In this document: positions 5,493-12,973 of the stretch, piece after piece | Layout of the letters: the number at the start of each line of letters is the position of its first letter | Numbering within the stretch: the stretch's first letter is position 1 | Notes under the pieces: generated by a model | Databases searched by the model: none | What the model saw: the letters and a program-made list of their open reading frames with translations, nothing else | Told to the model about the DNA's origin: nothing | Made by a program: the position numbers and the translations under genes | From: Candidatus Cloacimonadota bacterium | GTDB lineage: Bacteria; Cloacimonadota; Cloacimonadia; JGIOTU-2 | Direction: 5' to 3' | Assembly: GCA_014384665.1 (NCBI GenBank) | Contig: JACNFI010000194.1 | Span: 1-21,454 of the forward strand | DNA length: 21,454 bases

Positions 5493-8459
5493 ATGAGAAC
5501 AAAATTATTATTTGTATTTTTGTTGCTTATCGGTTCAATCAATCTATCAGCACAGTTCAATGAACCGATTTTAGTGAATGCAGATAGTTCTGCACAATTC
5601 GCAGGACAGCAGGCTTACAAAATTGTTGGAAATAAGATTTATCTTACTTTTATTCAATCTGATGGAACAGACTATGGCAAAGTTGTTTTTGCCTATTCGG
5701 AAAATAATGGGCAGGAGTTTACTTACACTATCGTTGATACTATGGGAGAGTATTGTTATAAACTTCCAGTAATAAGTAATCCGGTTTTAGAAACAATATC
5801 CAATGAAGATGTAATTATCTTTTATACAAAAGCAATATCTGATTCTAACTTCTTACTTTACAAAGCAATTTCTACAGATAATGGAGAGACATTTACAAAA
5901 GAAAGTATAGCTGAAAATGTTTTTGAAACCCCTTATGTTATAAATCATAATGACACATTAGAACTTTGTTATTCAACAGGTTTTGGTGAGGAGTTTACTA
6001 ACTATCAATATTTTACTGATATAGAAGAATCTGAAAATGCTGATGCAGGCGGGTCTGCTGCCATAGTGAAATTCTATGGATTTGATGAATTATGGGGACC
6101 TGTTCATTCTAATGATGATATATGGATACAAAATGCTGTAGGAGGATGGCCAACTTTTCATGGCTTTGCAACAACTTCTGGACGCATAATGGATTATTCT
6201 ACATTTCAACCTGCTGTCTATAGTGCTCCAATGAGTGTGATTTTTCTTGGTGGTTATCAAGAAGAAGTTCCACCAAAAACATTTGGACCTGGTGCTTCAC
6301 TCATTCGTTTATATGGTATAAGACCTTTTGCAGGTATTGATGCTGATATTGTATATGTTAAAATTAACGGCTCTGCCTTTTGTTCTATACTTGGCTTTAA
6401 AGAACTTGTTGGAATAGACTCTTTTAAGGTTTATAGCTGGTATCCTGCCGATGCAGAACAGGCGAATGCTGTAATAAATGCTGGGGGAAACTGGTTTGAA
6501 GATGCTGACCATATATGGACAAATTATATCCCGATATATGAAACCAATTGGATAACAGGACCTTCTGGTTTTTTGAATAACCAATCTGTTTGGGTTGGTG
6601 AAAGTAAACTCTGGATAGAAGGAGAAGTTGCAGGGAAACAGACATGGGGTTGTGCTGATACAGTTTTCATAGTTGGCGATATTACTTATCAAAACACAGT
6701 TCCCGGTCAACCACCAGATGACCCTGATAATCCCAATCCAACAGATTATTTTGGTTTGGTTTCAGAAAAGAAAATTCTTGTAAGTTATAAATTCCGTGAC
6801 CCTTTTAATAATATGGAAATTGATGATGATAATTGTTGGGATGTATATCTATATGGAGCTTATGCTGCTATTGGAATAGGAGATACGACTTTGTATGGAG
6901 ATATGGCATGTCATTATGATGGGATATTTACATTTCAATATCAGCATCCACACGGTTCAACTCCAAGTTTTACTGGCTTAAGTCCTTATACATTACAAGA
7001 TACTCTTTATACCTATATAGACTTTCACAAATATATTTATCCACCAGATTCCTGTATTGCTCCAAATATTTTAGGATTTAATTTACATGGTGGGGCACCA
7101 CAATTCACTTATTGGATGTGCGGTTATCCTTATGAAGCTCCTGGATATCTTGCTTCTTATCCCAATACTGGTCCGGGATATGTATATCCTTATGGTACAG
7201 ATTGGCCCTGGTATAATCCTGTTTGGCCTGAATCTGCTGTAGACATTGTTACAGAAAGAGGGGCTATCCGCATGTTTGGTTCTCTTACTCAGAGAAGACG
7301 AGGTTTTGTTCACCGTTCGGGGTTTGATCCATATAATCATCCAGATGGAGATCAAAATCCCAGCGAGTGGGATATAGAAAATTATCATTATGATGGTTGT
7401 CATCCCAGCACTGGATATAATAAGGATTATCATTATGACACCCGTTTATTGGAAGCACAGCTTCCTGATTTTCCTTCTGCTTATCTCTTGGGGATAGAAC
7501 CAACTTTATTTCTCGCTCGTTCTACTGATGAAGGCGCTAATTTTGAAATTCAATATGAACAAGTTATTCCATATCCATTTAAAAATAAATCTTTAGATAC
7601 TGATAATAATCTAATTATTTTTGCTTATCAAAATTTTCCCTCTATGATTACGATTATGCTTTCTGATAATGGAGGAGAATCTTATCAAGAATATGAAGTT
7701 AGCCTTACTCAATATTCTTATGAAATTTATCTAAGAAATATTAAAATCTATGATGATGAAATTTATATCCTTACACGGGATGGAGAGGAAGATTTGATTA
7801 TAAAATACGATTACCAAACACATACAACTCAGATTTTGACTTCTTTTACTCCTCAAGACCATCTTAGTGATTTTGCTATTTCAAATACAGGTGAAAAGCT
7901 CTATACAAATCTTGATTTCTATGAGAGCCCGTATCAATTCCATTTTCACTATGCTGTTGATTCTGATGAATTTACTGAATACTACAATTGGCTTCCCGGG
8001 ATTACCTGGGAGGAGCTTAACCCCATTTCATCACAAGTGGCACTTAATTTTGATGAATATGATTCTGTTTATGTTGGCTTTCTTAAGGTCGATTCCGATG
8101 ACATTGATTGGGGAGATTTATATCTTGCATCAGGATATTTAGAATCTGTTACGCCAATAACAGAAGGTGAATTAATTACCCCGAATTTTCTTATTAGAAA
8201 TTACCCCAATCCTCTTAATCTCACCACTAAAATACATTATTCAATTCCCAAGGACAGTAGAGTTGAGTTAAGTGTCTATAACATTAAAGGACAATTGGTT
8301 AAGACCCTCGTAAAGGGGAAACAGGAAAAAGGAGGCTGGAACATTGTCTGGGATGGTAAAGATGGAAATGGTAATCCAGTAAGTTCAGGTATTTATTTCT
8401 ACCAATTGCAAATTGATAATAAAATAATAGATACCAAAAAGTGCTTAGTTTTAAAGTAG
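5493..8459 (+). CDS. Secreted sialidase-like (Asp-box) beta-propeller protein with large insertion and T9SS sorting domain
   Basis: ATG 5493 follows GGAGG (5483-5487) by 5 nt; an upstream in-frame TTG at 5481 overlaps that site and is rejected. The product has 988 residues with a signal peptide (MRTKLLFVFLLLIGSINLSA). Asp-box-like strands occur near residues 66 (YSENNGQEF), 126 (STDNGETF), 677 (STDEGANF) and 721 (LSDNGGESY). The propeller therefore seems split by an insert of about 450 residues, rich in Tyr, Trp and Pro. Part of the insert (about 363-440: WIEGEVAGKQTWG, VFIVGDITY, YFGLVSEKKILVSYK) resembles DUF4900-type segments of other FCB secreted proteins; this match is tentative. The sorting domain is about 900-988 and, unlike its neighbours, has short loops without DNA repeats. 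Sialidase catalytic residues (arginine triad) could not be identified, so binding rather than hydrolysis is possible. It shares an operon-like spacing of 58 bp upstream and 45 bp downstream. Confidence 0.85.
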   Translation: MRTKLLFVFLLLIGSINLSAQFNEPILVNADSSAQFAGQQAYKIVGNKIYLTFIQSDGTDYGKVVFAYSENNGQEFTYTIVDTMGEYCYKLPVISNPVLETISNEDVIIFYTKAISDSNFLLYKAISTDNGETFTKESIAENVFETPYVINHNDTLELCYSTGFGEEFTNYQYFTDIEESENADAGGSAAIVKFYGFDELWGPVHSNDDIWIQNAVGGWPTFHGFATTSGRIMDYSTFQPAVYSAPMSVIFLGGYQEEVPPKTFGPGASLIRLYGIRPFAGIDADIVYVKINGSAFCSILGFKELVGIDSFKVYSWYPADAEQANAVINAGGNWFEDADHIWTNYIPIYETNWITGPSGFLNNQSVWVGESKLWIEGEVAGKQTWGCADTVFIVGDITYQNTVPGQPPDDPDNPNPTDYFGLVSEKKILVSYKFRDPFNNMEIDDDNCWDVYLYGAYAAIGIGDTTLYGDMACHYDGIFTFQYQHPHGSTPSFTGLSPYTLQDTLYTYIDFHKYIYPPDSCIAPNILGFNLHGGAPQFTYWMCGYPYEAPGYLASYPNTGPGYVYPYGTDWPWYNPVWPESAVDIVTERGAIRMFGSLTQRRRGFVHRSGFDPYNHPDGDQNPSEWDIENYHYDGCHPSTGYNKDYHYDTRLLEAQLPDFPSAYLLGIEPTLFLARSTDEGANFEIQYEQVIPYPFKNKSLDTDNNLIIFAYQNFPSMITIMLSDNGGESYQEYEVSLTQYSYEIYLRNIKIYDDEIYILTRDGEEDLIIKYDYQTHTTQILTSFTPQDHLSDFAISNTGEKLYTNLDFYESPYQFHFHYAVDSDEFTEYYNWLPGITWEELNPISSQVALNFDEYDSVYVGFLKVDSDDIDWGDLYLASGYLESVTPITEGELITPNFLIRNYPNPLNLTTKIHYSIPKDSRVELSVYNIKGQLVKTLVKGKQEKGGWNIVWDGKDGNGNPVSSGIYFYQLQIDNKIIDTKKCLVLK

Positions 8460-8504
8460 ATTATAACACTTGGAACAAACAAATATTACCGTTAGGGAGA
8501 TATG

Positions 8505-10106
8505 ATGAAAACAATAAAAGTAATTATATTAGGCTGGTTACTCACTTTTTTACCTATTGTAGCAAATACTACTATAATCCATGTTCCTGATGACCAGCCG
8601 ACAATACAGGAGGGAATTAATGCTGCTGTTGATGGTGACACAGTCATTGTTTCCAATGGTATTTATATAGGTATTGGTAACAGAGACATAGATTTCAGTG
8701 GTAGAGCAATTGTAGTTATGTCGGAGAATGCTCCTGATTCCTGCATTATTGATTGCGAGAACATTGCAAGAGGTTTTTATTTTCATTCAAATGAAGGTCC
8801 ATCTTCCATTCTCTCAGGATTCAGAATAATCAATGGATTTTCAAGTATGTATTGGCAAGTAAGTGGGGGTGCGGGGATTCTCTGCACAGAAAATTCCAGT
8901 CCAACTATCAAGAATTGTGTTTTCATCGGAAGTTCAGCTGACGAAAATGGTGGAGGGATTTGCTGTTATTATAATTCCAACCCAACAATTGAAAACTGTA
9001 CTTTTGATACAAACTCTGCTTATTATGGAGGTGGGATTTACTGTTGTGAAACCAGCCCAACAATCGTCAACTGCAACTTCAATGGGAATTCAGCTGGAGA
9101 AAATGGTGGAGGGATTTGCTGCTTTTATGGGTCTGTTCCACTTATTGAAAGCTGCACTTTTAGTGGGAATTCAGCTATGTTTGGTGGAGGAATTAAATGT
9201 TGGAATAATTCCTCTCCTACAATCAAAAACTGCACATTAAGTGGTAATTGGGCTGATGAATATGGCGGAGGAATAGACTGCGCTTATTGGTGCAATCCTA
9301 CAATAGAGTATTGCACCATTAGCGGTAATTCATCCGAGTTGGGAGGTGGCATTAGTTGCACTAATGAATGCAATCCAGCAATCGCAAACTGCACTATTAG
9401 CGAAAATACTGCTAATTATAATGGCGGTGGAATTTACTCTTATGAAAATTCCAGTCCAAGCTTATCTAACTCTATCCTCTGGAATAATACTCCACAAGAA
9501 ATTTATGTCTATTCTTCTTCTGTTACAGCAACATATTCAGACATACAGGGTGGCTGGACCGGAACAGGCAACATAGACGCAGACCCATTATTTGTAAATC
9601 CTGAAGATGGTGATTTTCATTTAACCTGGGCTAACTTTCCAATTCAAGATTCTACAATGTCTCCTTGCATAGACGCAGGAGACCCAAATTCACCTCTTGA
9701 CCCGGACAGCACAAGAGCAGATATGGGAGCATATTACTTTGACCAGAATCAACAGGGAATAGAGCAGACACCAAGTCTGCCAGCAAGATGTTTACTCTAC
9801 CAGAATTATCCTAATCCGTTTTGTACTTCCACCATTATATCTTTTTTAGCCACAGATTTACACAGATTATCCCCATTAGATAGCACGCATCTAACGGGGC
9901 AGGCACAGATAAAGATTTATAATGTAAAAGGACAATTAGTAAAACAATTGTCAATTCCCAATTCAATTGGGAACAATAATCAATCTTCAATTGAATGGGA
10001 TGGAAAAGATGAAAATGGCAAGCCAGTAAGTTCAGATATATATTTCTATAGATTAATCGTGGATGACAAAGTTATTGATACAAAGAAGTGTTTACTCTTG
10101 AAATAA
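8505..10106 (+). CDS. Secreted right-handed beta-helix protein with T9SS sorting domain
   Basis: Two ATGs overlap at 8502 and 8505. The second is preferred because GGAG (8496-8499) lies 5 nt before it. The 533-residue product has a signal peptide (about 1-20). A TIIHVPDDQPTIQEGINAA segment with GDTVIVSNGIY (about 22-55) is typical of DUF1565/NosD-like helix starts. Seven or eight regular coils (about 120-310) have the form GGGICC-x-NSNPTIENCTF-x-GNSA, each with cysteines at fixed places. A choice-of-anchor-Q-like section (ATYSDIQGGW, NIDADPLF, FHLTWANF) and the sorting domain (about 428-533) follow. Coil repeats resemble chlamydial Pmp repeats, so an adhesin or glycan-binding role is likely; no enzymatic residues are evident. 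Sorting loop 1 holds the palindromic element, and loop 2 holds a TTCCCAATT palindrome. The final segment reads SSDIYFYRL where the other genes have SSGIYFYRL or a close variant. Confidence 0.9.
   Translation: MKTIKVIILGWLLTFLPIVANTTIIHVPDDQPTIQEGINAAVDGDTVIVSNGIYIGIGNRDIDFSGRAIVVMSENAPDSCIIDCENIARGFYFHSNEGPSSILSGFRIINGFSSMYWQVSGGAGILCTENSSPTIKNCVFIGSSADENGGGICCYYNSNPTIENCTFDTNSAYYGGGIYCCETSPTIVNCNFNGNSAGENGGGICCFYGSVPLIESCTFSGNSAMFGGGIKCWNNSSPTIKNCTLSGNWADEYGGGIDCAYWCNPTIEYCTISGNSSELGGGISCTNECNPAIANCTISENTANYNGGGIYSYENSSPSLSNSILWNNTPQEIYVYSSSVTATYSDIQGGWTGTGNIDADPLFVNPEDGDFHLTWANFPIQDSTMSPCIDAGDPNSPLDPDSTRADMGAYYFDQNQQGIEQTPSLPARCLLYQNYPNPFCTSTIISFLATDLHRLSPLDSTHLTGQAQIKIYNVKGQLVKQLSIPNSIGNNNQSSIEWDGKDENGKPVSSDIYFYRLIVDDKVIDTKKCLLLK
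9845..9899 (+). repeat. Translated composite palindromic element (second coding copy)
   Basis: TTTAGCCAC and an AGATTTACACAGATTAT stretch precede a hairpin at 9871-9899: CCCCATTAGAT, loop AGCACGC, ATCTAACGGGG. It differs from 2522-2576 at only two positions and sits at the same codon positions, encoding HRLSPLDSTHLTGQAQ. The match continues with one more mismatch through the following CAGATAA. Confidence 0.85.
9955..9973 (+). repeat. Translated palindrome TTCCCAATT / AATTGGGAA
   Basis: A perfect 9-bp inverted repeat with a 1-nt centre (C9964) lies in sorting loop 2. It is read here as I-P-N-S-I-G-N. The same inverted repeat at 21039-21057 is read in another frame. Confidence 0.85.
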
Positions 10107-10142
10107 AATTCATAGTTCAAAAAAATATTTTTAGAGGACAAA

Positions 10143-12770
10143 ATGAAATCAAAATTAGTATTATTTGGATTTTTGTTAGTTATATCAGCTTCATTAAATG
10201 CTACAATAATCCATATCCCTGAAGACCAGCCGACAATCCAATTGGGACTTAACTCCGCCAATAGTGGTGATACTGTTCTTGTCTCGCAAGGCATTTATTA
10301 TGAAAATATCATTTGGCCTGAGGTCAATGGTATTATTTTACTCAGCGAGTCTGGTGCTGAACAGACAATCATTGATGGAAATAATGTGGCAAATACTATC
10401 AAGTTAGAATATTATTTAATTGATACAACCACCGTAATAGATGGTTTTACTATTTGTAATGGCAATGCTACTGGTACTTTTGGCGGCGGTGGGATATATG
10501 CTCATGCGAATCCTATAATCCAAAATTGCATCATTGAGAATAATACTGCTCCAACTATGGGAGGTGGCGGTGGAATTTTCCACAACCTTGGAGGCAAGGC
10601 AATCATCCGGTATAACATTATCCGGAATAATTCTACAGAAGAAGAGGGCGAAGTTGGAGGAGGTATTTACCTGTGTGTTTCACAAGCAGATATATATGGC
10701 AATATAATATATGACAATTATGCGGAATTTGGCGGTGGTGGTATTGGCTGCTATAGTACAGATAATCATTTTATCAAAAATAATCAAATTTATAACAATA
10801 GCAGTGGTCAAGGTAGTGGAATTAGATTTCATGAAACACTTATTTGTCTGGTAGAAGATAATGAAATCCATCATAATCTGGCTAATGAGATTGGTGGCGG
10901 AATCTTCTTCACAAATTCTGCCTATTTAGAGATTATTGGCAATCAGATTCATCATAATGAATCTCTTGAAAACGGTGGTGGAATTGGTGTCCCTTATGGT
11001 GAAAGTGCGTATCAAACTATTATACATCAGAATGATATTTTTTTAAATAGTGCTGAAGGTAATGGTGCAGGTATATATTACGAATTAGCGAACGATACTC
11101 TAAATGCAGAGAATAACTGGTGGGGAGATGCATCCGGTCCGTATAATGAGCAGTTAAATCCCAATGGAACAGGCAATGAAGTATATGGCGATGTAGATTT
11201 TATTCCATGGGCAACTGAGCCGTTCTTCCCATATCAAGGACCTGTCTGGCATATAGCAACCTGGGGTAATGATGTTACTGGTGATGGCTCTGCCGATAAT
11301 CCTTTTGCTACTATTCAACACGGAATTGATGTGTCCACAGATGGCGATACTGTATTAGTAAGTGAAGGCACATATTATGAAAATATTATCTGGCCTGATG
11401 TTAATGGCATTGTCCTGCTCAGCGAATTAGGTGCTGAAAATACAATCATTGATGGCAATAATGTATCCAATACGATTATATTACAATTTTATAGCCAGAT
11501 TGATACTACAACAGTAATAGATGGTTTTACTATTTGTAATGGCAATGCTACTGATACTTTCGGAGGAGGTGGTATTTATGCTTATGGATCTGACCCAGTA
11601 ATCCAAAATTGTATTATTGAGAATAATACTTCCTCAAATGTCGGGGGTGGGATTTTGCATCACTGGGCAAGTAGAGCAGTTATTCGCTATAATATTATTC
11701 GTAATAATTCTGCTGAAAAAGGTGGTGGTATTGGTCTTGTCGTTTCCCAAGCCGATGTGGAAGGCAATGAGATATACGATAATATTGCTACTTGTAGTGG
11801 TGGTGGCATCTCGTGTTATACGACATTCGATCACTCTATTAGTAATAATGAAATTTATAACAATAGCTGTAGTGGATGGGGAGGAGGTGGAATTAGTTGT
11901 TCCGAAACCGGTGTTCTGCTAGACGGGAATAATATTCATCATAATATTGCCAATGCTGGTGGTGCTATACGTATTGCCGCTGTTGGTATGGAAATTATTA
12001 ATAGCCTGATTCATCATAATGTAACTTCTGGATGTGGTGCTGGCATTCATTGTTATAATTCCGGTCTTGATTTAGTTAATGTTACTTTAAGTGAAAATAC
12101 TGCAACTGGTAATAGTGGTGGAATTTACTGCTCTGCATCCAATCCGAGTTTAGTGAACTGCATTCTCTGGAATGATTTACCGGAAGAAATATGTGTGTAT
12201 TCTGGAACTGTCACAGCAACCTATTCAGATATTCAAGATGGATGGACTGGCATAGGCAACATAGATGCAGACCCATTATTTGCAGACCCACAGAATGGAG
12301 ATTTCCATTTAACCTGGGCTAACTTTCCTATCCCTGATTCTACAATGTCTCCTTGCATAGATACAGGTGACCCAAATTCACCCCTTGACCCGGACAGCAC
12401 AAGAGCAGATATGGGGGCATATTACTTTGACCAGAATCAACAAGGTGTAGAGGATACACCAATTCTTCCAGCAAGATGTTTACTCTACCAGAATTATCCT
12501 AATCCGTTTTATACTTCCGCCACTATATCTTTTTTAGCCACCAGGCTTCGCTCCGCTTCGCCCAGGCAGGCAAAGATAGAAATTTATAATATCAAAGGTC
12601 AATTTGTAAGAACTCTTTACCCAATGACAAATGACCAATGTCAAATGACTAATATTGTTTGGGATGGTAAGGATAATAATGGAAAGCCTGTAGGAAGTAG
12701 CATTTATTTCTATCGTCTAAAAATGGGTGACAAAGTTATTGATACAAAGAAGTGCCTGCTTTTGAAATGA
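10143..12770 (+). CDS. Secreted beta-helix protein with two tandem helix modules and T9SS sorting domain
   Basis: ATG 10143 follows AGAGG (10133-10137) by 5 nt; the product has 875 residues and a signal peptide (MKSKLVLFGFLLVISASLNA). Two homologous modules follow. Module 1 (about 21-325) runs from TIIHIPEDQPTIQLGLNSA through YYENIIWPEVNGIILLSE, TVIDGFTICNGNAT and AIIRYNIIRNNS. Module 2 (about 370-650) runs from HIATWGNDVTGDGSADNPF through the same motifs. A linker with NNWWGDASGP and GDVDFIPWATEPF (about 325-363), typical of NosD/periplasmic copper-binding-like helix proteins, joins them. Coils carry HHN and YNN ladders as well as GGGI. Then come a choice-of-anchor-Q-like segment and the sorting domain. 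The role is probably extracellular binding or polysaccharide handling; no catalytic site is assigned. It is the last gene before a probable terminator. Sorting loop 1 has the CTTCGC-type repeat and loop 2 a CNAATGA heptamer array. Confidence 0.9.
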   Translation: MKSKLVLFGFLLVISASLNATIIHIPEDQPTIQLGLNSANSGDTVLVSQGIYYENIIWPEVNGIILLSESGAEQTIIDGNNVANTIKLEYYLIDTTTVIDGFTICNGNATGTFGGGGIYAHANPIIQNCIIENNTAPTMGGGGGIFHNLGGKAIIRYNIIRNNSTEEEGEVGGGIYLCVSQADIYGNIIYDNYAEFGGGGIGCYSTDNHFIKNNQIYNNSSGQGSGIRFHETLICLVEDNEIHHNLANEIGGGIFFTNSAYLEIIGNQIHHNESLENGGGIGVPYGESAYQTIIHQNDIFLNSAEGNGAGIYYELANDTLNAENNWWGDASGPYNEQLNPNGTGNEVYGDVDFIPWATEPFFPYQGPVWHIATWGNDVTGDGSADNPFATIQHGIDVSTDGDTVLVSEGTYYENIIWPDVNGIVLLSELGAENTIIDGNNVSNTIILQFYSQIDTTTVIDGFTICNGNATDTFGGGGIYAYGSDPVIQNCIIENNTSSNVGGGILHHWASRAVIRYNIIRNNSAEKGGGIGLVVSQADVEGNEIYDNIATCSGGGISCYTTFDHSISNNEIYNNSCSGWGGGGISCSETGVLLDGNNIHHNIANAGGAIRIAAVGMEIINSLIHHNVTSGCGAGIHCYNSGLDLVNVTLSENTATGNSGGIYCSASNPSLVNCILWNDLPEEICVYSGTVTATYSDIQDGWTGIGNIDADPLFADPQNGDFHLTWANFPIPDSTMSPCIDTGDPNSPLDPDSTRADMGAYYFDQNQQGVEDTPILPARCLLYQNYPNPFYTSATISFLATRLRSASPRQAKIEIYNIKGQFVRTLYPMTNDQCQMTNIVWDGKDNNGKPVGSSIYFYRLKMGDKVIDTKKCLLLK
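12533..12579 (+). repeat. Translated interspersed repeat, CTTCGC type (second copy)
   Basis: TTTAGCCAC is followed by CAGGCTTCGCTCCGCTTCG and an ending CCAGGCAGGCAAAGATAG. It encodes LATRLRSASPRQAK in sorting loop 1 and matches 5197-5243 with three mismatches over the 43 bases compared. The downstream GAAATTTATAATATCAAAG is also identical in both genes. Confidence 0.82.
12621..12648 (+). repeat. Heptamer array, CNAATGA type, translated
   Basis: Four 7-bp units (CCAATGA, CAAATGA, CCAATGT, CAAATGA), then a degenerate fifth (CTAATAT), encode the PMTNDQCQMTN loop before IVWDGKD. The period matches the NNCCGAA arrays in other genes but the sequence is different. Confidence 0.82.
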
Positions 12771-12778
12771 TATGACCC

Positions 12779-12820
12779 AACTAACAAAAAATTAAAGACC
12801 TGATTTCGGTTAGTTTTTTT
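12779..12820 (+). terminator. Possible intrinsic terminator after the 10143 gene
   Basis: AACTAAC (12779-12785) can pair with GTTAGTT (12809-12815), and the 3' arm runs into a T-run (12814-12820). The loop is long (23 nt), so the hairpin is weak, but position and T-run fit. The remaining 203-bp gap to 12974 holds this, a promoter-like stretch and otherwise very AT-rich DNA. Confidence 0.45.
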
Positions 12821-12822
12821 AT

Positions 12823-12857
12823 TTGACAAAAAACTGGAAATTTTCTTCTTTTAGTAT
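12823..12857 (+). promoter_or_regulatory. Weak promoter candidate for the 12974 gene
   Basis: TTGACA (12823-12828) directly follows the possible terminator, and a TAGTAT box lies at 12852-12857. The spacing (23 nt) is too long for a standard sigma-70 promoter, and no Bacteroidota-type TAnnTTTG box was found. It is listed because this is the longest gap between complete genes. Confidence 0.25.
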
Positions 12858-12973
12858 TAATTATTATTAAACATTTAATAAAATTACAGAGCAAGAAATT
12901 TATATGTAATATAGAAGATAAAAATGATGTGTATTCGTTTTAAAAACAACAAATTATATGGAGGTTAATAAAA

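Noticed and set aside
6309..6710. Reverse-strand open frames within the propeller gene (also 7083-7503)
   Set aside because: They overlap a long well-supported gene with signal peptide and sorting domain, and show no recognizable motifs or ribosome sites.
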